Shown here: one piece after another, positions 44,858-53,681 of the stretch
Layout: every line of letters begins with the position of its first letter
How positions within the stretch are numbered: position 1 is the stretch's first letter
Assembly (NCBI GenBank): GCA_016713035.1
Contig: JADJPW010000002.1
Span: 1 to 64,000, forward strand
DNA: 64,000 nt
Direction of reading: 5' to 3'
Source: Verrucomicrobiaceae bacterium
GTDB lineage: Bacteria; Verrucomicrobiota; Verrucomicrobiia; Verrucomicrobiales; Verrucomicrobiaceae
Notes under the pieces: model-generated
What the model was told of the DNA's origin: nothing
Seen by the model: the letters and a program-made list of their open reading frames with translations, nothing else
The model's database searches: none
Position numbers and translations under genes: made by a program

Positions 44858-45895
44858 TCAGCCCTGGGCAGGCCGAATCACGTCCACCTGCAAATCACGC
44901 AGTACATGCAGCTCCACGGCGGGGTCATCCTGCTGCACTCCGCGTAGCCTCCGGGCTCCGTCCTTCCTCTTTGCTCCAAAGCGTGATCTCCGCGCCCGGA
45001 AGATGGCATTGACGAAGTCTTTGCCCCCTATCACGGCTCCATCGGTGAAGTATCTCACCCGGCAGCGCAGCGCCTCAGCTACGGGGAGTTTTCCGCCTGC
45101 TTGGAGCACGCTCTGGTAGTCCTCTTCGCGGATTTTGCCCCGGCTGCTGCCATCCGCTCTCGCCTTACTCGCCGTGCCCCAGGTGAAGAGCAGGGTGCGG
45201 TAGTACTCCACATACCCGACGTCAGGCCTGGTGGTGCTCGATTGTGCCTGCGCGGCCTTTTCGATGCCTTGGCGGGCTTTTTTCACCCCCGCGACGGCTT
45301 GGGCATAGCCGCACCAGCGGTAGTCTTTCGGGTCGGTGACCAGCTTTGCCCGCACGGGATTGAGATCGACATACGCGGCGGTCATGGCCAGGGCGGTGCC
45401 ACCTTCCACCAGGGTGCTACGGTAGCGCTCCTCCCAAAGGGTGCCGCGGCGCTTGTGGCGCTTGTTGAACCACTGGCTGAAGCGTTGCTTGAGGGACTTC
45501 ATGAAGGCGCTGATGTCCCACATACGTGCCCGCCAGCCATCGAGGATCTGCTCGGCCTGCGCTGTTGCTCCGATCTGGCGCAAGTGCTGCAATTCAGCCT
45601 CCACGATCCCGGCGACGGACTTGCCGAAGGCCTGGCGGATGATTTCCAGCCCCGCAGACTCATCTGGCGGCACATCCGGTCTGCGCGGCACCTCGACGAG
45701 GACATGAAAATGATTGGAGAGGACACAAAAAGTGATCACGCGGACCTGGCAGAGGGATTCATACATGCGCATGAGGCGCACGAAGTGCTCCCGCTCCTGC
45801 TCCAGGAGGACGAAGTCACGGTTCACGATGCGTGAGACGCAGTGGTAAAAAGCAGTGGGGTGGTGCTTGGGTGCCTTGAGCCGAGGCTGACGCAT
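44858..45895 (-). CDS. REP-associated Y1 transposase (IS200-like fold), copy 2
   Basis: 345-aa paralogue of the gene at 31660. HUH motif SNHFHVLVEVPRRPD. Candidate Tyr in QWFNKRHKRRGTLWEERYRS (Phe replaces the Tyr seen in copy 1 at WYNKRH, so the nucleophile must be another Tyr, perhaps in AAYVDLNPVRAKLVTDPKDYRWCGYAQ). The C-terminal RYFTDGAVIGGKDFVNAIF and RFGAKRKDGARRLRG match copy 1. The N-terminus (MRQPRLKAPKHHPTAFYHCVSRIVNR) is of the standard RAYT kind. No flanking REP palindromes were identified. Confidence 0.85.
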   Translation of the reverse strand: MRQPRLKAPKHHPTAFYHCVSRIVNRDFVLLEQEREHFVRLMRMYESLCQVRVITFCVLSNHFHVLVEVPRRPDVPPDESAGLEIIRQAFGKSVAGIVEAELQHLRQIGATAQAEQILDGWRARMWDISAFMKSLKQRFSQWFNKRHKRRGTLWEERYRSTLVEGGTALAMTAAYVDLNPVRAKLVTDPKDYRWCGYAQAVAGVKKARQGIEKAAQAQSSTTRPDVGYVEYYRTLLFTWGTASKARADGSSRGKIREEDYQSVLQAGGKLPVAEALRCRVRYFTDGAVIGGKDFVNAIFRARRSRFGAKRKDGARRLRGVQQDDPAVELHVLRDLQVDVIRPAQG

Positions 45896-46056
45896 GGGCG
45901 GAGCGTGGCGAGAAAGAGAGGTCGTGCAATAACATATTGATAAAGGGACAGACTATTAAACGTTCAGTTGGGCGTGTGGATGTATTGCGTGGTTCGGGCA
46001 GGGCGGAGGCGGTTTTTGGGTTGGGGGGTAAAAAGTGCTCGTATGAACCGGCGGGA

Positions 46057-47058
46057 GTGTTTAGCTTTCTGGCTGTGACTCGAAATTTTATTCTATCTAT
46101 GTCTATCGTAGCTCTTGGGGCTGCGGGTGTGGCTTCGGCGGCGGAGATGGTGCTGGTCGTGCTGAAAAATGGCTCGGAGCTCCGTGCGGAGGTTTTGAAG
46201 GAGCGTGAGGACTCTTTGGTGCTCGATTTAGGGCAAACCATCCTTTCGCTGCCGCGTGTGGATATTGCGCGTATTGATAAGGATGTTGCGAAACCTGTAG
46301 ATGGACAGAAATCGACGACGCTGGGCGAGGATATGTATTTCGTGGAGCCGAATCGTGAGTCGATGACGGTGGAAAAGAATGTGCAGCGGGTGGCTGAGGC
46401 GGTGGTGCAGATTCAGACGGCTTCGGGGCTGGGGTCGGGCTTTATTATCAATAAAATGGGCCATGTGATTACAAATCAGCATGTCATTGCGGGCGAGCGC
46501 GAGATCACGGTGCTGGTGTATCGGAAAAAGCAGGGCGGTTTGGAGAAGCAGTCGTTTTCGAAGGTGAAGATCGTCGCTATGAATGGCTATTTGGATTTGG
46601 CGATTCTCCAGATTGATGATGAGAAAGCTGTGGAGGCGCTGCCTTTTGTGCCGTTGGGCGATTCGGATGCGCTGACGCAGGGGCAGCAGGTTTTCGCGAT
46701 CGGGAGCCCGCTGGGCCTGGAGCGCAGTGTGTCACAGGGGATTGTGAGCATTCGAGCGAGAGAAAATAGTGGCCGCTGGTACATCCAGAGCACGACGCAG
46801 ATCAATCCTGGTAACTCGGGTGGCCCGCTTTTTAATTCCCGTGGTGAGGTGGTGGGTGTGAACAATATGAAGGCCGCTGGTGTGGGAGTGGAGGGGCTGG
46901 GGTTTTCGATCCCGGCGAATATGCTGAGGCTCTTTTTAAAGAACCGCGAGGCTTTCGCGTTCGATCCGCGCAATCCGAATGCTGGCTTCCGCTACCTGCC
47001 ACCACCGGCTCCGTCTGCGGGTGAAAAAGGGCCTGATGCGGCCTCTCCTCGTTCTTGA
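46057..47058 (+). CDS. Exported trypsin-like serine protease (S1C, HtrA-related, no PDZ)
   Basis: Signal-like start VFSFLAVTRNFILSMSIVALGAAGVASAAEM from GTG 46057; ATG at 46099 or 45937 are alternatives. A ~60-residue SH3-like strand region (LVVLKNGSELRAEVLKEREDSLVLDLG) precedes the protease domain. The triad is His in HVITNQHVIAGE, Asp in NGYLDLAILQID and Ser in TTQINPGNSGGPLFNSRGE. FAIGSPLGLERSVSQGIVS is typical of DegP/DegS. There is no PDZ domain; the tail is Pro-rich. Likely a periplasmic quality-control or processing protease. Confidence 0.83.
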   Translation: MFSFLAVTRNFILSMSIVALGAAGVASAAEMVLVVLKNGSELRAEVLKEREDSLVLDLGQTILSLPRVDIARIDKDVAKPVDGQKSTTLGEDMYFVEPNRESMTVEKNVQRVAEAVVQIQTASGLGSGFIINKMGHVITNQHVIAGEREITVLVYRKKQGGLEKQSFSKVKIVAMNGYLDLAILQIDDEKAVEALPFVPLGDSDALTQGQQVFAIGSPLGLERSVSQGIVSIRARENSGRWYIQSTTQINPGNSGGPLFNSRGEVVGVNNMKAAGVGVEGLGFSIPANMLRLFLKNREAFAFDPRNPNAGFRYLPPPAPSAGEKGPDAASPRS

Positions 47059-47097
47059 TCGATTCTTCCCTCTCCTTTCCCTTAGCTGATTTATCCC

Positions 47098-48948
47098 ATG
47101 AAATACACACGCTCACTCCTCGCCGCTTTGACGGCTGCTTTTCTATCTGTCCTGCCTGCCGCTCATGCGGATAAGGTGGAGCAATGGATCAAACTCGCTC
47201 CCAAGGACACTTTCTTCACTTTGGCGATGAAGGATACGCAGGAGGTCTTGGCGGATTGGGACAAGAGTAGCTTTGCGAAGTTCATGCAGGATGAGGAAGC
47301 GGTGCGCTGGCTGGAGCCGACGAAGGAGGATGGCGAGTTCCCCTGGGATAAGCATTTCAAAGAAATCTACGGCACAGGTTTGTACGATACCTTGAAGGAG
47401 GCGCGAGGCTCGACGGTGGTTTTTCTGGGTTCCAAGGGGGTGGCGTTCGAAAAGAAGGAGAATATGTTTTTCGTCGCTCTCAGTGAGGCTGGGGATAACG
47501 AGGCTAGGCTGACCGAGCAAAAGAAGCAGGAGATCGAAAACAAAAAGAAGAAGCACGCGAATCTCAAGGAGCTCACGGAGGAAATCCACGGTGTGACAGT
47601 GCATATCCGGGCTGAATCTGATGCGGCGGATGCGAAGTGGCTGGATGCGCATGCGATCATCGACGGCGTTTTTGTAGAGGGTAATAACCGCGAGGGTCTC
47701 TCCTCCATGATCGCTGCCCTGAAGTCTGGCAGCGGTGAGGGTGGGGCGGAGCTCATGGCTCAAGCGGCTCGTGTCTCGCAGCTCCGCGAAGGGACGGCAG
47801 ACATCTTTGTTCACCTCAATTTGAAGCCGCTGCTCGTCATCGCAAAAAAGGCTGCTGTGGAAGGTATGAAAAAGAGCAAATCTCCGGTGCCTGTCACAGC
47901 GGAGCAGATTTTTGCCGCATTGGGGCTGGATGCCTTTGAGTCACTGGCTTTCACGGTCGATATGCAGGATGATCGCTCCACGACGGATTTCTTCATCATG
48001 CACAAAGAAAAGCCTGAGGGCATCCTCTCCTGGATGCGGCATCCGGCTACTGAGGTGACACTGCCCGCTTTCATGCCTGCGGATGTCGCTGCGGCGAGTG
48101 TGGGCCGTTTTGATTGGGTGAATTTCTACGATGGCCTCATGGGCGCGGTGATGAAGCTCAGTCCGCAGATGGGTATGATGGCGGCGATGGGACTGGGGAG
48201 CATGGAGCAGCAGGCTGGCTTTAAGCTGCGGGATGACTTTTTCGCGAGCTTGGGGGACGAGATGTATCAGGCGCAGGATGGTGTGGATGCGCTCAAGCAG
48301 AGCCAAGTTATCGGCTTCACGGTCAAAAATAGCGAGAAGCTCGGCTCTGCGCTGAAGGGGCTGGGGAACATGCTCTCTACGAGTGGGTTTGGAGCTTTTG
48401 AGGAGTCTGATTATCTAGGTTACACGCTGAACAGCCTCAAAGCCGCGAAGAGCAATTCGGGTGGTCAGGAGATCGCGTATTGCAATACAGGGAAGCAGCT
48501 CTTTATCGGCATCGGTCAGCTCGATGTGATGAAGAAAGTGCTCGGTCGGCTCAAGGATCCTGCTGGCCCATCGCTCTGGGATTCCCCGCGCACACAGGCG
48601 CAGCTAGCGATGCTGCCAAAGGGCAATAATGGCGTGGGAGTGACGGATTTTAGCCGACTCATCAGCACCTTCTTTACCGCGATGGAGACCATTTCGAAGC
48701 AGCAGGCTGGTATGAAAAAAGCTGGTGCCGCCAAGAAAAAAGGCCCTGGCAAGGGCCCTGCGAAGTCGGGTGATGCTACAGGTGCTGAGAAAAACTCAGA
48801 CGAGACGCTAGCGAAGCTACTGGATGCGAAAAATCGGCCTTCGGACGCTACCTTCCGCAAGTACTTCGGCACGATGCTTAGCTCTAGCTACACGCATGCT
48901 GACTGCATCCATGGGCGCAGCCTGACGACGCCAGTCGAGGCCAAATAG
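47098..48948 (+). CDS. Secreted protein of unknown function, DUF3352-like architecture
   Basis: 616 aa with signal peptide MKYTRSLLAALTAAFLSVLPAAHA. Repeated beta/alpha units and phrases such as DTFFTLAMKDTQEVLADWDKS, FVALSEAGDNEARL, FVHLNLKPLLVIAKKA and IGFTVKNSEKLGSALKGLGNML resemble proteins that monitor cell-envelope load in Planctomycetes and Verrucomicrobia, but I cannot name a function. A Lys-rich low-complexity segment (AGAAKKKGPGKGPAKSG) lies near the C-terminus. The gene follows the protease by 40 bp and precedes the FG-GAP gene by 37 bp, so the three may be one operon of exported proteins. Confidence 0.65.
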   Translation: MKYTRSLLAALTAAFLSVLPAAHADKVEQWIKLAPKDTFFTLAMKDTQEVLADWDKSSFAKFMQDEEAVRWLEPTKEDGEFPWDKHFKEIYGTGLYDTLKEARGSTVVFLGSKGVAFEKKENMFFVALSEAGDNEARLTEQKKQEIENKKKKHANLKELTEEIHGVTVHIRAESDAADAKWLDAHAIIDGVFVEGNNREGLSSMIAALKSGSGEGGAELMAQAARVSQLREGTADIFVHLNLKPLLVIAKKAAVEGMKKSKSPVPVTAEQIFAALGLDAFESLAFTVDMQDDRSTTDFFIMHKEKPEGILSWMRHPATEVTLPAFMPADVAAASVGRFDWVNFYDGLMGAVMKLSPQMGMMAAMGLGSMEQQAGFKLRDDFFASLGDEMYQAQDGVDALKQSQVIGFTVKNSEKLGSALKGLGNMLSTSGFGAFEESDYLGYTLNSLKAAKSNSGGQEIAYCNTGKQLFIGIGQLDVMKKVLGRLKDPAGPSLWDSPRTQAQLAMLPKGNNGVGVTDFSRLISTFFTAMETISKQQAGMKKAGAAKKKGPGKGPAKSGDATGAEKNSDETLAKLLDAKNRPSDATFRKYFGTMLSSSYTHADCIHGRSLTTPVEAK

Positions 48949-48984
48949 CCCTGCTCTCTCGCTCTCAACCATCTTCTGTCTATT

Positions 48985-51303
48985 ATGAGGTCGCCATTTT
49001 CGTTGTCGTGGGTGCATTCACCTAGAGTCTGCTTCGCGGCCTGGGCTGCGTGTGGCGTCATGGCCGCAGGGGTGGAGCCGCTTTACTTCGATGGGCCGGA
49101 GGTGGTGAAGATCGACTGGGCGACAGCTTGCCCCCGAGCGGCAGATTTTAATGGCGATGGCCTCACGGACATCGCCATCATCAATTCTGACCGCGCACGC
49201 ATCGAGCTGCTGCTCCAGCGGAAAGATGGCGTGAAATCCGGCACGCCGGAGAAGACTTCCCGCGAGGATCGGTGGAATCCGGTGCTCGAAGTCTCGCGTT
49301 TTGATAAGGAACCGCTGGTCATCGGCCATGCGGCGATGGCGATGGCTGTGGGTGACTGGAATGGGGATGCAAAGCCGGATCTCGCGATCGTCACGGATGA
49401 GGACAAGCTGGTCCTGCGCATGCAGGATGGGAAAGGCGGCTGGACAGCGAAGCGAGAATTCGCACTCGATTCCGTCACAGAGGATACCGAGGTGCTAGCC
49501 GCAGCGGATTTGAATGCGGATGGACGTACCGATCTGGCCTTGCTGACGAATACGCGGCTGCTGGTGCTCCTGCAGCAGGGGAAGCCTGGTGAGTGGGCCG
49601 AGCCGCTGGGATACGCACTCGGGGAGAGTGGCTGTGCGGGGCTACATGTCGCGGATCTCGATGCGGATAAGCTGCCGGATCTTTTCTACACCGCACCGGA
49701 GGGGGATGCGCTGCTCGTGCGACTGCAGCAGGGCAGTGGCGGCGGTTTTGGCGAAGAGTGGCGGGTCGAAATACCCAACAGTAGGCACTGGCTACACCCG
49801 GTGCGCATTGGTGCTGGCAAGACGGGTATCGCCTGGATTCAAGATGAGACTGGTATGGTCGAGGTAGCACGCCTCACGGAGGCAAAGGCTCAACCCGGCA
49901 GCGACCGTGCCTCCACCATCCGCCACGCCATGCCGCCGACAGAGGGCAAGGGCGGAGCCGTGGCCTATGGCGACCTCACGGGCGATGGCAATGCGGATGT
50001 CATCATGTCCGAGCCGAAGAGTGCCCGCCTGTGGCTCTTTAGCGGGGCGAAAGATGGCAGCTTCAGTCAAGGGCGCGAATTCCCAATCCTCGGTGGTGTG
50101 GACTCATTGATCGTGGCGGATGCGGATGGTGATCAAAAAAATGATGTCCTTCTCCTCAGCAGCTCGGAGAAGGCCGTCGGTGTCGCTCATTGGAAAGAGG
50201 ACCGCCTCGCTTACCCAGAGATCATCCATCAGGCCAAAGAGGGGGAGAATCTCCTCGCACTCGCTCACGGCAGCATCGCGGCCGCACCTGGGCTCATCCA
50301 GGTCGTCATGGACATCAAATCAAATCCGCAACTCCTCACTCTCGCTGCGAAGGACGGCAAATGGAGCAGCAGCATGCATGAACTCAGTGCTCTGACAGGC
50401 AGTAGCCGTGCCAGCGCCCTCCGCGTGCTGGATGCCAATCAGGATGGCAAAGGCGACCTCGCCGTCTTTTCGAGCATCGGCCCCATGCAGGTGCTCCTGA
50501 GCACGGCAGAGGCAAAAACGCCCTTCAAACGCCTCGATGGCATCCCAGATGCCTTTGTCAGTAAGCTCACCCCGACGGCGCTGACCACGGGGGACCTCGA
50601 TGGAGATGGGAAGGATGAGTTTATCATCGCACGCGATCAGCTCGCCCGCGTCTTCCGTGCGGGAGCGGATGGCAAAGCCAGCGTCGTGGAGCAATTCAAT
50701 GCACCAGACTCTGGTGCGGAGATCCACGCAGCATTGCTGAAGCGTGGCGCGGATAAAAAGCTCCGTGTCGTACTCATCGATACTGCACATAGCCGCCTCT
50801 ACGACCTCGCCGCAGGGGGCGACGGAGTCTATCGCAGCCAGCACAGTCACCCGCTGCCAGCCATGACGCCAGACCTCATCCGCCTGGTGCAGAGCAGCAT
50901 CGGGGAGCGCCTGCTGCTGCTGGGGAAATCCAGCTTCCAGATCACGCCACTCGATGGGGGCAGCCTCCAGCTCGAAACGGTCGCCACCTTCGATAGTGAC
51001 CTGAAGGACACCCAACCGACCGACCTCATTCCCGCAGCCTTTTCTGGAGCAGAGGTGGATGACATTGCGCTGCTCGATACCACTCGCAGTCGTGTCATTG
51101 AAGTTTTTCAGCCCGAAAAAGATCGTGAATGGGTTAGCAGCCTGCATTTCCGCATCTTTGAAACTGATCCGCACTTCCGTGGCAAGGCTGGCCGTGAAAA
51201 CGAGCCCCATGACTACACCGCGCTCGACATCGACTCTGATGGCAAGCTCGACCTCGTGCTCCTCTGCCACGACCGGGCTCTTTTCTATACGCGGAAGCGC
51301 TGA
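48985..51303 (+). CDS. Secreted FG-GAP / VCBS-repeat beta-propeller protein
   Basis: 772 aa. A signal sequence (SPRVCFAAWAACGVMAAGVEP) precedes serial FG-GAP repeats with calcium-type loops: ADFNGDGLTDIAIINSD, GDWNGDAKPDLAIVTDE, ADLNADGRTDLALLTN, ADLDADKLPDLFYT, GDLTGDGNADVIMSE, ADADGDQKNDVLLLS, DANQDGKGDLAVFSS, GDLDGDGKDEFIIAR and DIDSDGKLDLVLLC. The propeller probably binds protein or glycan at the cell surface. Such genes are abundant in Verrucomicrobia. No enzymatic domain is visible. Confidence 0.8.
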   Translation: MRSPFSLSWVHSPRVCFAAWAACGVMAAGVEPLYFDGPEVVKIDWATACPRAADFNGDGLTDIAIINSDRARIELLLQRKDGVKSGTPEKTSREDRWNPVLEVSRFDKEPLVIGHAAMAMAVGDWNGDAKPDLAIVTDEDKLVLRMQDGKGGWTAKREFALDSVTEDTEVLAAADLNADGRTDLALLTNTRLLVLLQQGKPGEWAEPLGYALGESGCAGLHVADLDADKLPDLFYTAPEGDALLVRLQQGSGGGFGEEWRVEIPNSRHWLHPVRIGAGKTGIAWIQDETGMVEVARLTEAKAQPGSDRASTIRHAMPPTEGKGGAVAYGDLTGDGNADVIMSEPKSARLWLFSGAKDGSFSQGREFPILGGVDSLIVADADGDQKNDVLLLSSSEKAVGVAHWKEDRLAYPEIIHQAKEGENLLALAHGSIAAAPGLIQVVMDIKSNPQLLTLAAKDGKWSSSMHELSALTGSSRASALRVLDANQDGKGDLAVFSSIGPMQVLLSTAEAKTPFKRLDGIPDAFVSKLTPTALTTGDLDGDGKDEFIIARDQLARVFRAGADGKASVVEQFNAPDSGAEIHAALLKRGADKKLRVVLIDTAHSRLYDLAAGGDGVYRSQHSHPLPAMTPDLIRLVQSSIGERLLLLGKSSFQITPLDGGSLQLETVATFDSDLKDTQPTDLIPAAFSGAEVDDIALLDTTRSRVIEVFQPEKDREWVSSLHFRIFETDPHFRGKAGRENEPHDYTALDIDSDGKLDLVLLCHDRALFYTRKR

Positions 51304-51321
51304 AGGGTGCCCCCAGGGCAC

Positions 51322-51364
51322 AAAAAACCCGTGGAGCCTCCCTGAGGTCAGGTGGGTCCACGGG
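51322..51364 (-). terminator. Intrinsic terminator of the lipoprotein gene
   Basis: On the minus strand CCCGTGGA and TCCACGGG form an 8-bp stem followed by TTTTTT (A run 51322-51327 on +). It lies 28 bp after the stop of the leftward gene and 18 bp beyond the stop of the convergent FG-GAP gene. Confidence 0.85.
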
Positions 51365-51391
51365 CAGAGTCCTAGAGACGGGTGCCTCGAC

Positions 51392-51844
51392 TTATTTCGC
51401 TGGAGCAGGGGCTGGGGCCGGAGCAGCAGGAGCAGGAGCGGCGGGAGCAGGAGCGGCGGGAGTCAGAGCTTCTTGGGCTTTCTTTGCAGCATCTTGCAGA
51501 GCAGCGGCGGCTTCACCGGCTTTGGCAGCGGCAGCGTCTTTGACTTCCTGGGCTTGCTTTTCAGCAGCAGCTTTGAGTTCAGCGGCTTTCTTTTCGGCTT
51601 CGGCCTTCAGTTCAGCAGCTTTGTCGGCGACGGCGTCTTTGACTTCGGCAGCCTTGTCGGTGACGGCGGTCTTGGCGGCTTCTGCTTCTTTAGCAGCAGC
51701 ATCAATGCCTGATTTCGCAGCGTCTTTGACGGCTTCTACGGCCTTATGGGTGTCGTCGGCGGCTTTTTTGGCTTCCGGTGTCTTTTCGCAGGCGGTCATG
51801 CCACAGAGAGCGAGCATGGCCAGGATGAGTTGGGTAGGTTTCAT
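51392..51844 (-). CDS. Ala/Lys-rich helical lipoprotein
   Basis: 150 aa. Type II signal peptide MKPTQLILAMLALCGMTAC, with Cys19 the likely lipidated residue (another Cys at 14). The mature part is a long amphipathic helix with an 11-residue style periodicity (KAAELKAEAEKKAAELKAAAEKQAQEVKDAA), like LEA or apolipoprotein-type sequences, then an Ala/Pro tail made of PAAPA units. Probably an envelope or stress protein. Strong low complexity makes homology unreliable. Divergent from metK and closed by its own terminator. Confidence 0.7.
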   Translation of the reverse strand: MKPTQLILAMLALCGMTACEKTPEAKKAADDTHKAVEAVKDAAKSGIDAAAKEAEAAKTAVTDKAAEVKDAVADKAAELKAEAEKKAAELKAAAEKQAQEVKDAAAAKAGEAAAALQDAAKKAQEALTPAAPAPAAPAPAAPAPAPAPAK

Positions 51845-51984
51845 AATGGGGTGGATATGTATTTGTGCCTTGGATGTCGGCGCGGCACGCATTGCATGCA
51901 TTGCGGACCTTGTCCCGGCTTAAAATGAGCAACTTCAGCGGCTCCGAATTCCACGTTGACGCCCATGTATCGGGGACTACCCTC

Positions 51985-52008
51985 GCGGCCCTCCACGCCT
52001 AGGGCCGC
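51985..52008 (+). promoter_or_regulatory. Stem-loop in the metK leader
   Basis: GCGGCCCT (51985-51992) and AGGGCCGC (52001-52008) form a perfect 8-bp stem with an 8-nt loop, 36 bp before the metK start. There is no T run, so it is not a standard terminator, and the leader does not match a SAM riboswitch class I recognise. Confidence 0.4.
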
Positions 52009-52044
52009 AGCTCCAGGCACACGACACCCAACCTACCTACCACC

Positions 52045-53265
52045 ATGCCCCGTAGCTATATCTTTTCGTCCGAGTCCGTCGGCGAAGGCCATCCTGACAA
52101 AGTCGCCGATACCATCTCTGACGCCATCCTTGACGCCTGCCTCAAGATTGACCTGAAAAGCCGCGTCGCTTGCGAAACCTTCGTGAAGAGCAATGTCGTC
52201 GTCGTCGGTGGTGAAATCACCATCCCGAAGCTCCAGAACAAGAAGCTCGGCACCACCAAGCCCATCGACGAGGTCATCAACGTTGGCCAAGTCATCCGTG
52301 ACGCCATTCGCGGCATCGGTTACACGAATGTGGACGATGTTTTCCACGCCGACCAGATCTTCATCAATAACTACCTCACCATCCAGAGCCCCGACATCGC
52401 CCAAGGTGTGGACGCCGCGGAAGCCGAAGGCAAAAAGCACGGCGAACAAGGCGCAGGCGACCAGGGCATTATGTTTGGTTATGCCTGCAACGAAACGCCC
52501 GAGCTCATGCCCGCGCCCATCATGTTTGCCCACCGCCTCGGCCGCGAACTGACCCGCATCCGCAAGGCTGGCAAGCTCGCCAAATGGCTGCGCCCAGATG
52601 CGAAATCCCAAGTCTCCGTCGAATACGTCGATGGCAAGCCCACCCGCATCGTGAACGTCGTCATCTCCACCCAGCACACCGCAGACGTGAGCCACGCCGA
52701 GATCGAGAAATTCTGCATCGAGCAGGTCATCAAGAAAGTCCTGCCGAAGAACATGCTCACCAAGGACACCGAGTATCTTATCAATCCGACCGGCAAATTC
52801 GTCGTCGGTGGCCCTCAGGGCGACAGCGGCCTCACAGGTCGTAAAATCATCGTCGATAGCTACGGCGGCATGGGCCGTCACGGCGGTGGTGCCTTCTCCG
52901 GCAAAGATCCGTCCAAAGTGGACCGCAGCGCCGCCTACATGGGCCGCTGGGTCGCCAAGAACGTCGTCGCCGCCGGCCTCGCCGAGAAATGCGAAGTGCA
53001 GTTCGCCTACGCCATCGGTCACCCGCTGCCAGTGAGCGTCCACATCGACAGCTTCGGCACCGGCACCATCAGCGATGACAAGATCCTCGCCGCCGTCCTC
53101 AAAGTGTTCTCCTTCAAGCCTGCCGACATCGTCAAGCAGCTCAACCTCCTCCGTCCGATCTACTCGAAGACGACCAACTACGGTCACTTCGGCAAGATCG
53201 ACGACAAGGACATCACCTGGGAGCTCACCAACAAGGCCGACGCTCTCAAGAAAGCCGCGAAGTAA
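52045..53265 (+). CDS. metK: S-adenosylmethionine synthetase
   Basis: Makes SAM from methionine and ATP in the cytoplasm. 406 aa. Signature blocks: SSESVGEGHPDKVADTISDAILD, ETFVKSNVVVVGGEIT, the loop GAGDQGIMFGYACNET, FVVGGPQGDSGLTGRKIIVDSYGG with GGGAFSGKDPSKVDRSAAY, and QFAYAIGHPLPVSVHIDSFGTG. The C-terminal TNYGHFGKIDDKDITWE carries the conserved YGHFG. An insertion after the first domain (IPKLQNKKLGTTKPIDEVIN) is somewhat longer than in E. coli. The last 92 bp of the gene plus 38 bp downstream recur at 63871-64000. Confidence 0.96.
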   Translation: MPRSYIFSSESVGEGHPDKVADTISDAILDACLKIDLKSRVACETFVKSNVVVVGGEITIPKLQNKKLGTTKPIDEVINVGQVIRDAIRGIGYTNVDDVFHADQIFINNYLTIQSPDIAQGVDAAEAEGKKHGEQGAGDQGIMFGYACNETPELMPAPIMFAHRLGRELTRIRKAGKLAKWLRPDAKSQVSVEYVDGKPTRIVNVVISTQHTADVSHAEIEKFCIEQVIKKVLPKNMLTKDTEYLINPTGKFVVGGPQGDSGLTGRKIIVDSYGGMGRHGGGAFSGKDPSKVDRSAAYMGRWVAKNVVAAGLAEKCEVQFAYAIGHPLPVSVHIDSFGTGTISDDKILAAVLKVFSFKPADIVKQLNLLRPIYSKTTNYGHFGKIDDKDITWELTNKADALKKAAK

Positions 53266-53303
53266 AAGTTGCCCAGTTGCGGTGCAACTGGCCACCAGCC
53301 TTT
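53174..53303. repeat. Left copy of the 130-bp metK-end direct repeat
   Basis: Covers the last 30 codons of metK and 38 bp beyond. The same sequence is at 63871-64000, offset 10,697 bp, with three differences, all in the coding part (at 53180, 53188 and one in the ATCACC/ATCATC codon pair). The 3' ~85 bp are identical. This copy belongs to the intact gene (NYGHFG). Confidence 0.9.
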
Positions 53304-53346
53304 GTTGCGCAACAACAAAGCTACTTTGCCCGAAATACTCAAAGAA

Positions 53347-53375
53347 GCCGCGCAGCGACCCTGCGCGGCTTTTTT
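53347..53375 (+). terminator. Intrinsic terminator downstream of metK
   Basis: GCCGCGCAG (53347-53355) and CTGCGCGGC (53361-53369) with a 5-nt loop, followed by TTTTTT. It lies 44 bp beyond the end of the duplicated metK segment, thus in the island side if the repeat marks the border. Confidence 0.9.
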
Positions 53376-53442
53376 AATTCAGTCAAAAGGCAGAGTTCGC
53401 AAACACGGCCTGACATGACCACATGACGTGCAGTCAGATGAA

Positions 53443-53655
53443 TCAGTCTTTTAGTTTGGTTCCACGAATAACACTCTCACCAACGTCCATTCGGGCAATG
53501 GCGACTGCGTTTTCAAGGGATGAACCGTGACCGACATACTTTCGTGAGTCACACAGGAAGCCAGTGGTGACGCGATAGATGTCAAAACCCTTCGCATCAG
53601 GGCTGAGTTGGTAGTGTTTTGTGCCTTTAGAGGTTTCGATGATGAGCTTTTTCAT
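53443..53655 (-). CDS. Small hypothetical protein of the metK island
   Basis: 70 aa from ATG 53655 (MKKLIIETSKGTKHYQLSPDAKGFDIYR). Alternating strands and a short helix (SSLENAVAIARMDVGESV) suggest a compact alpha/beta domain. It is the last gene of the leftward series, 27 bp after the PARP-like gene. No family recognised. Confidence 0.5.
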   Translation of the reverse strand: MKKLIIETSKGTKHYQLSPDAKGFDIYRVTTGFLCDSRKYVGHGSSLENAVAIARMDVGESVIRGTKLKD

Positions 53656-53681
53656 GATACGGTAGATGGGATGATTGAGGT

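Noticed and set aside
51920..52044. SAM-I or SAM-II riboswitch before metK
   Set aside because: The leader lacks the multi-helix core or pseudoknot pattern expected of those classes.
52033..53295. Long open frame antisense to metK
   Set aside because: A shadow caused by GC-rich codon bias; the + strand protein is unmistakable.
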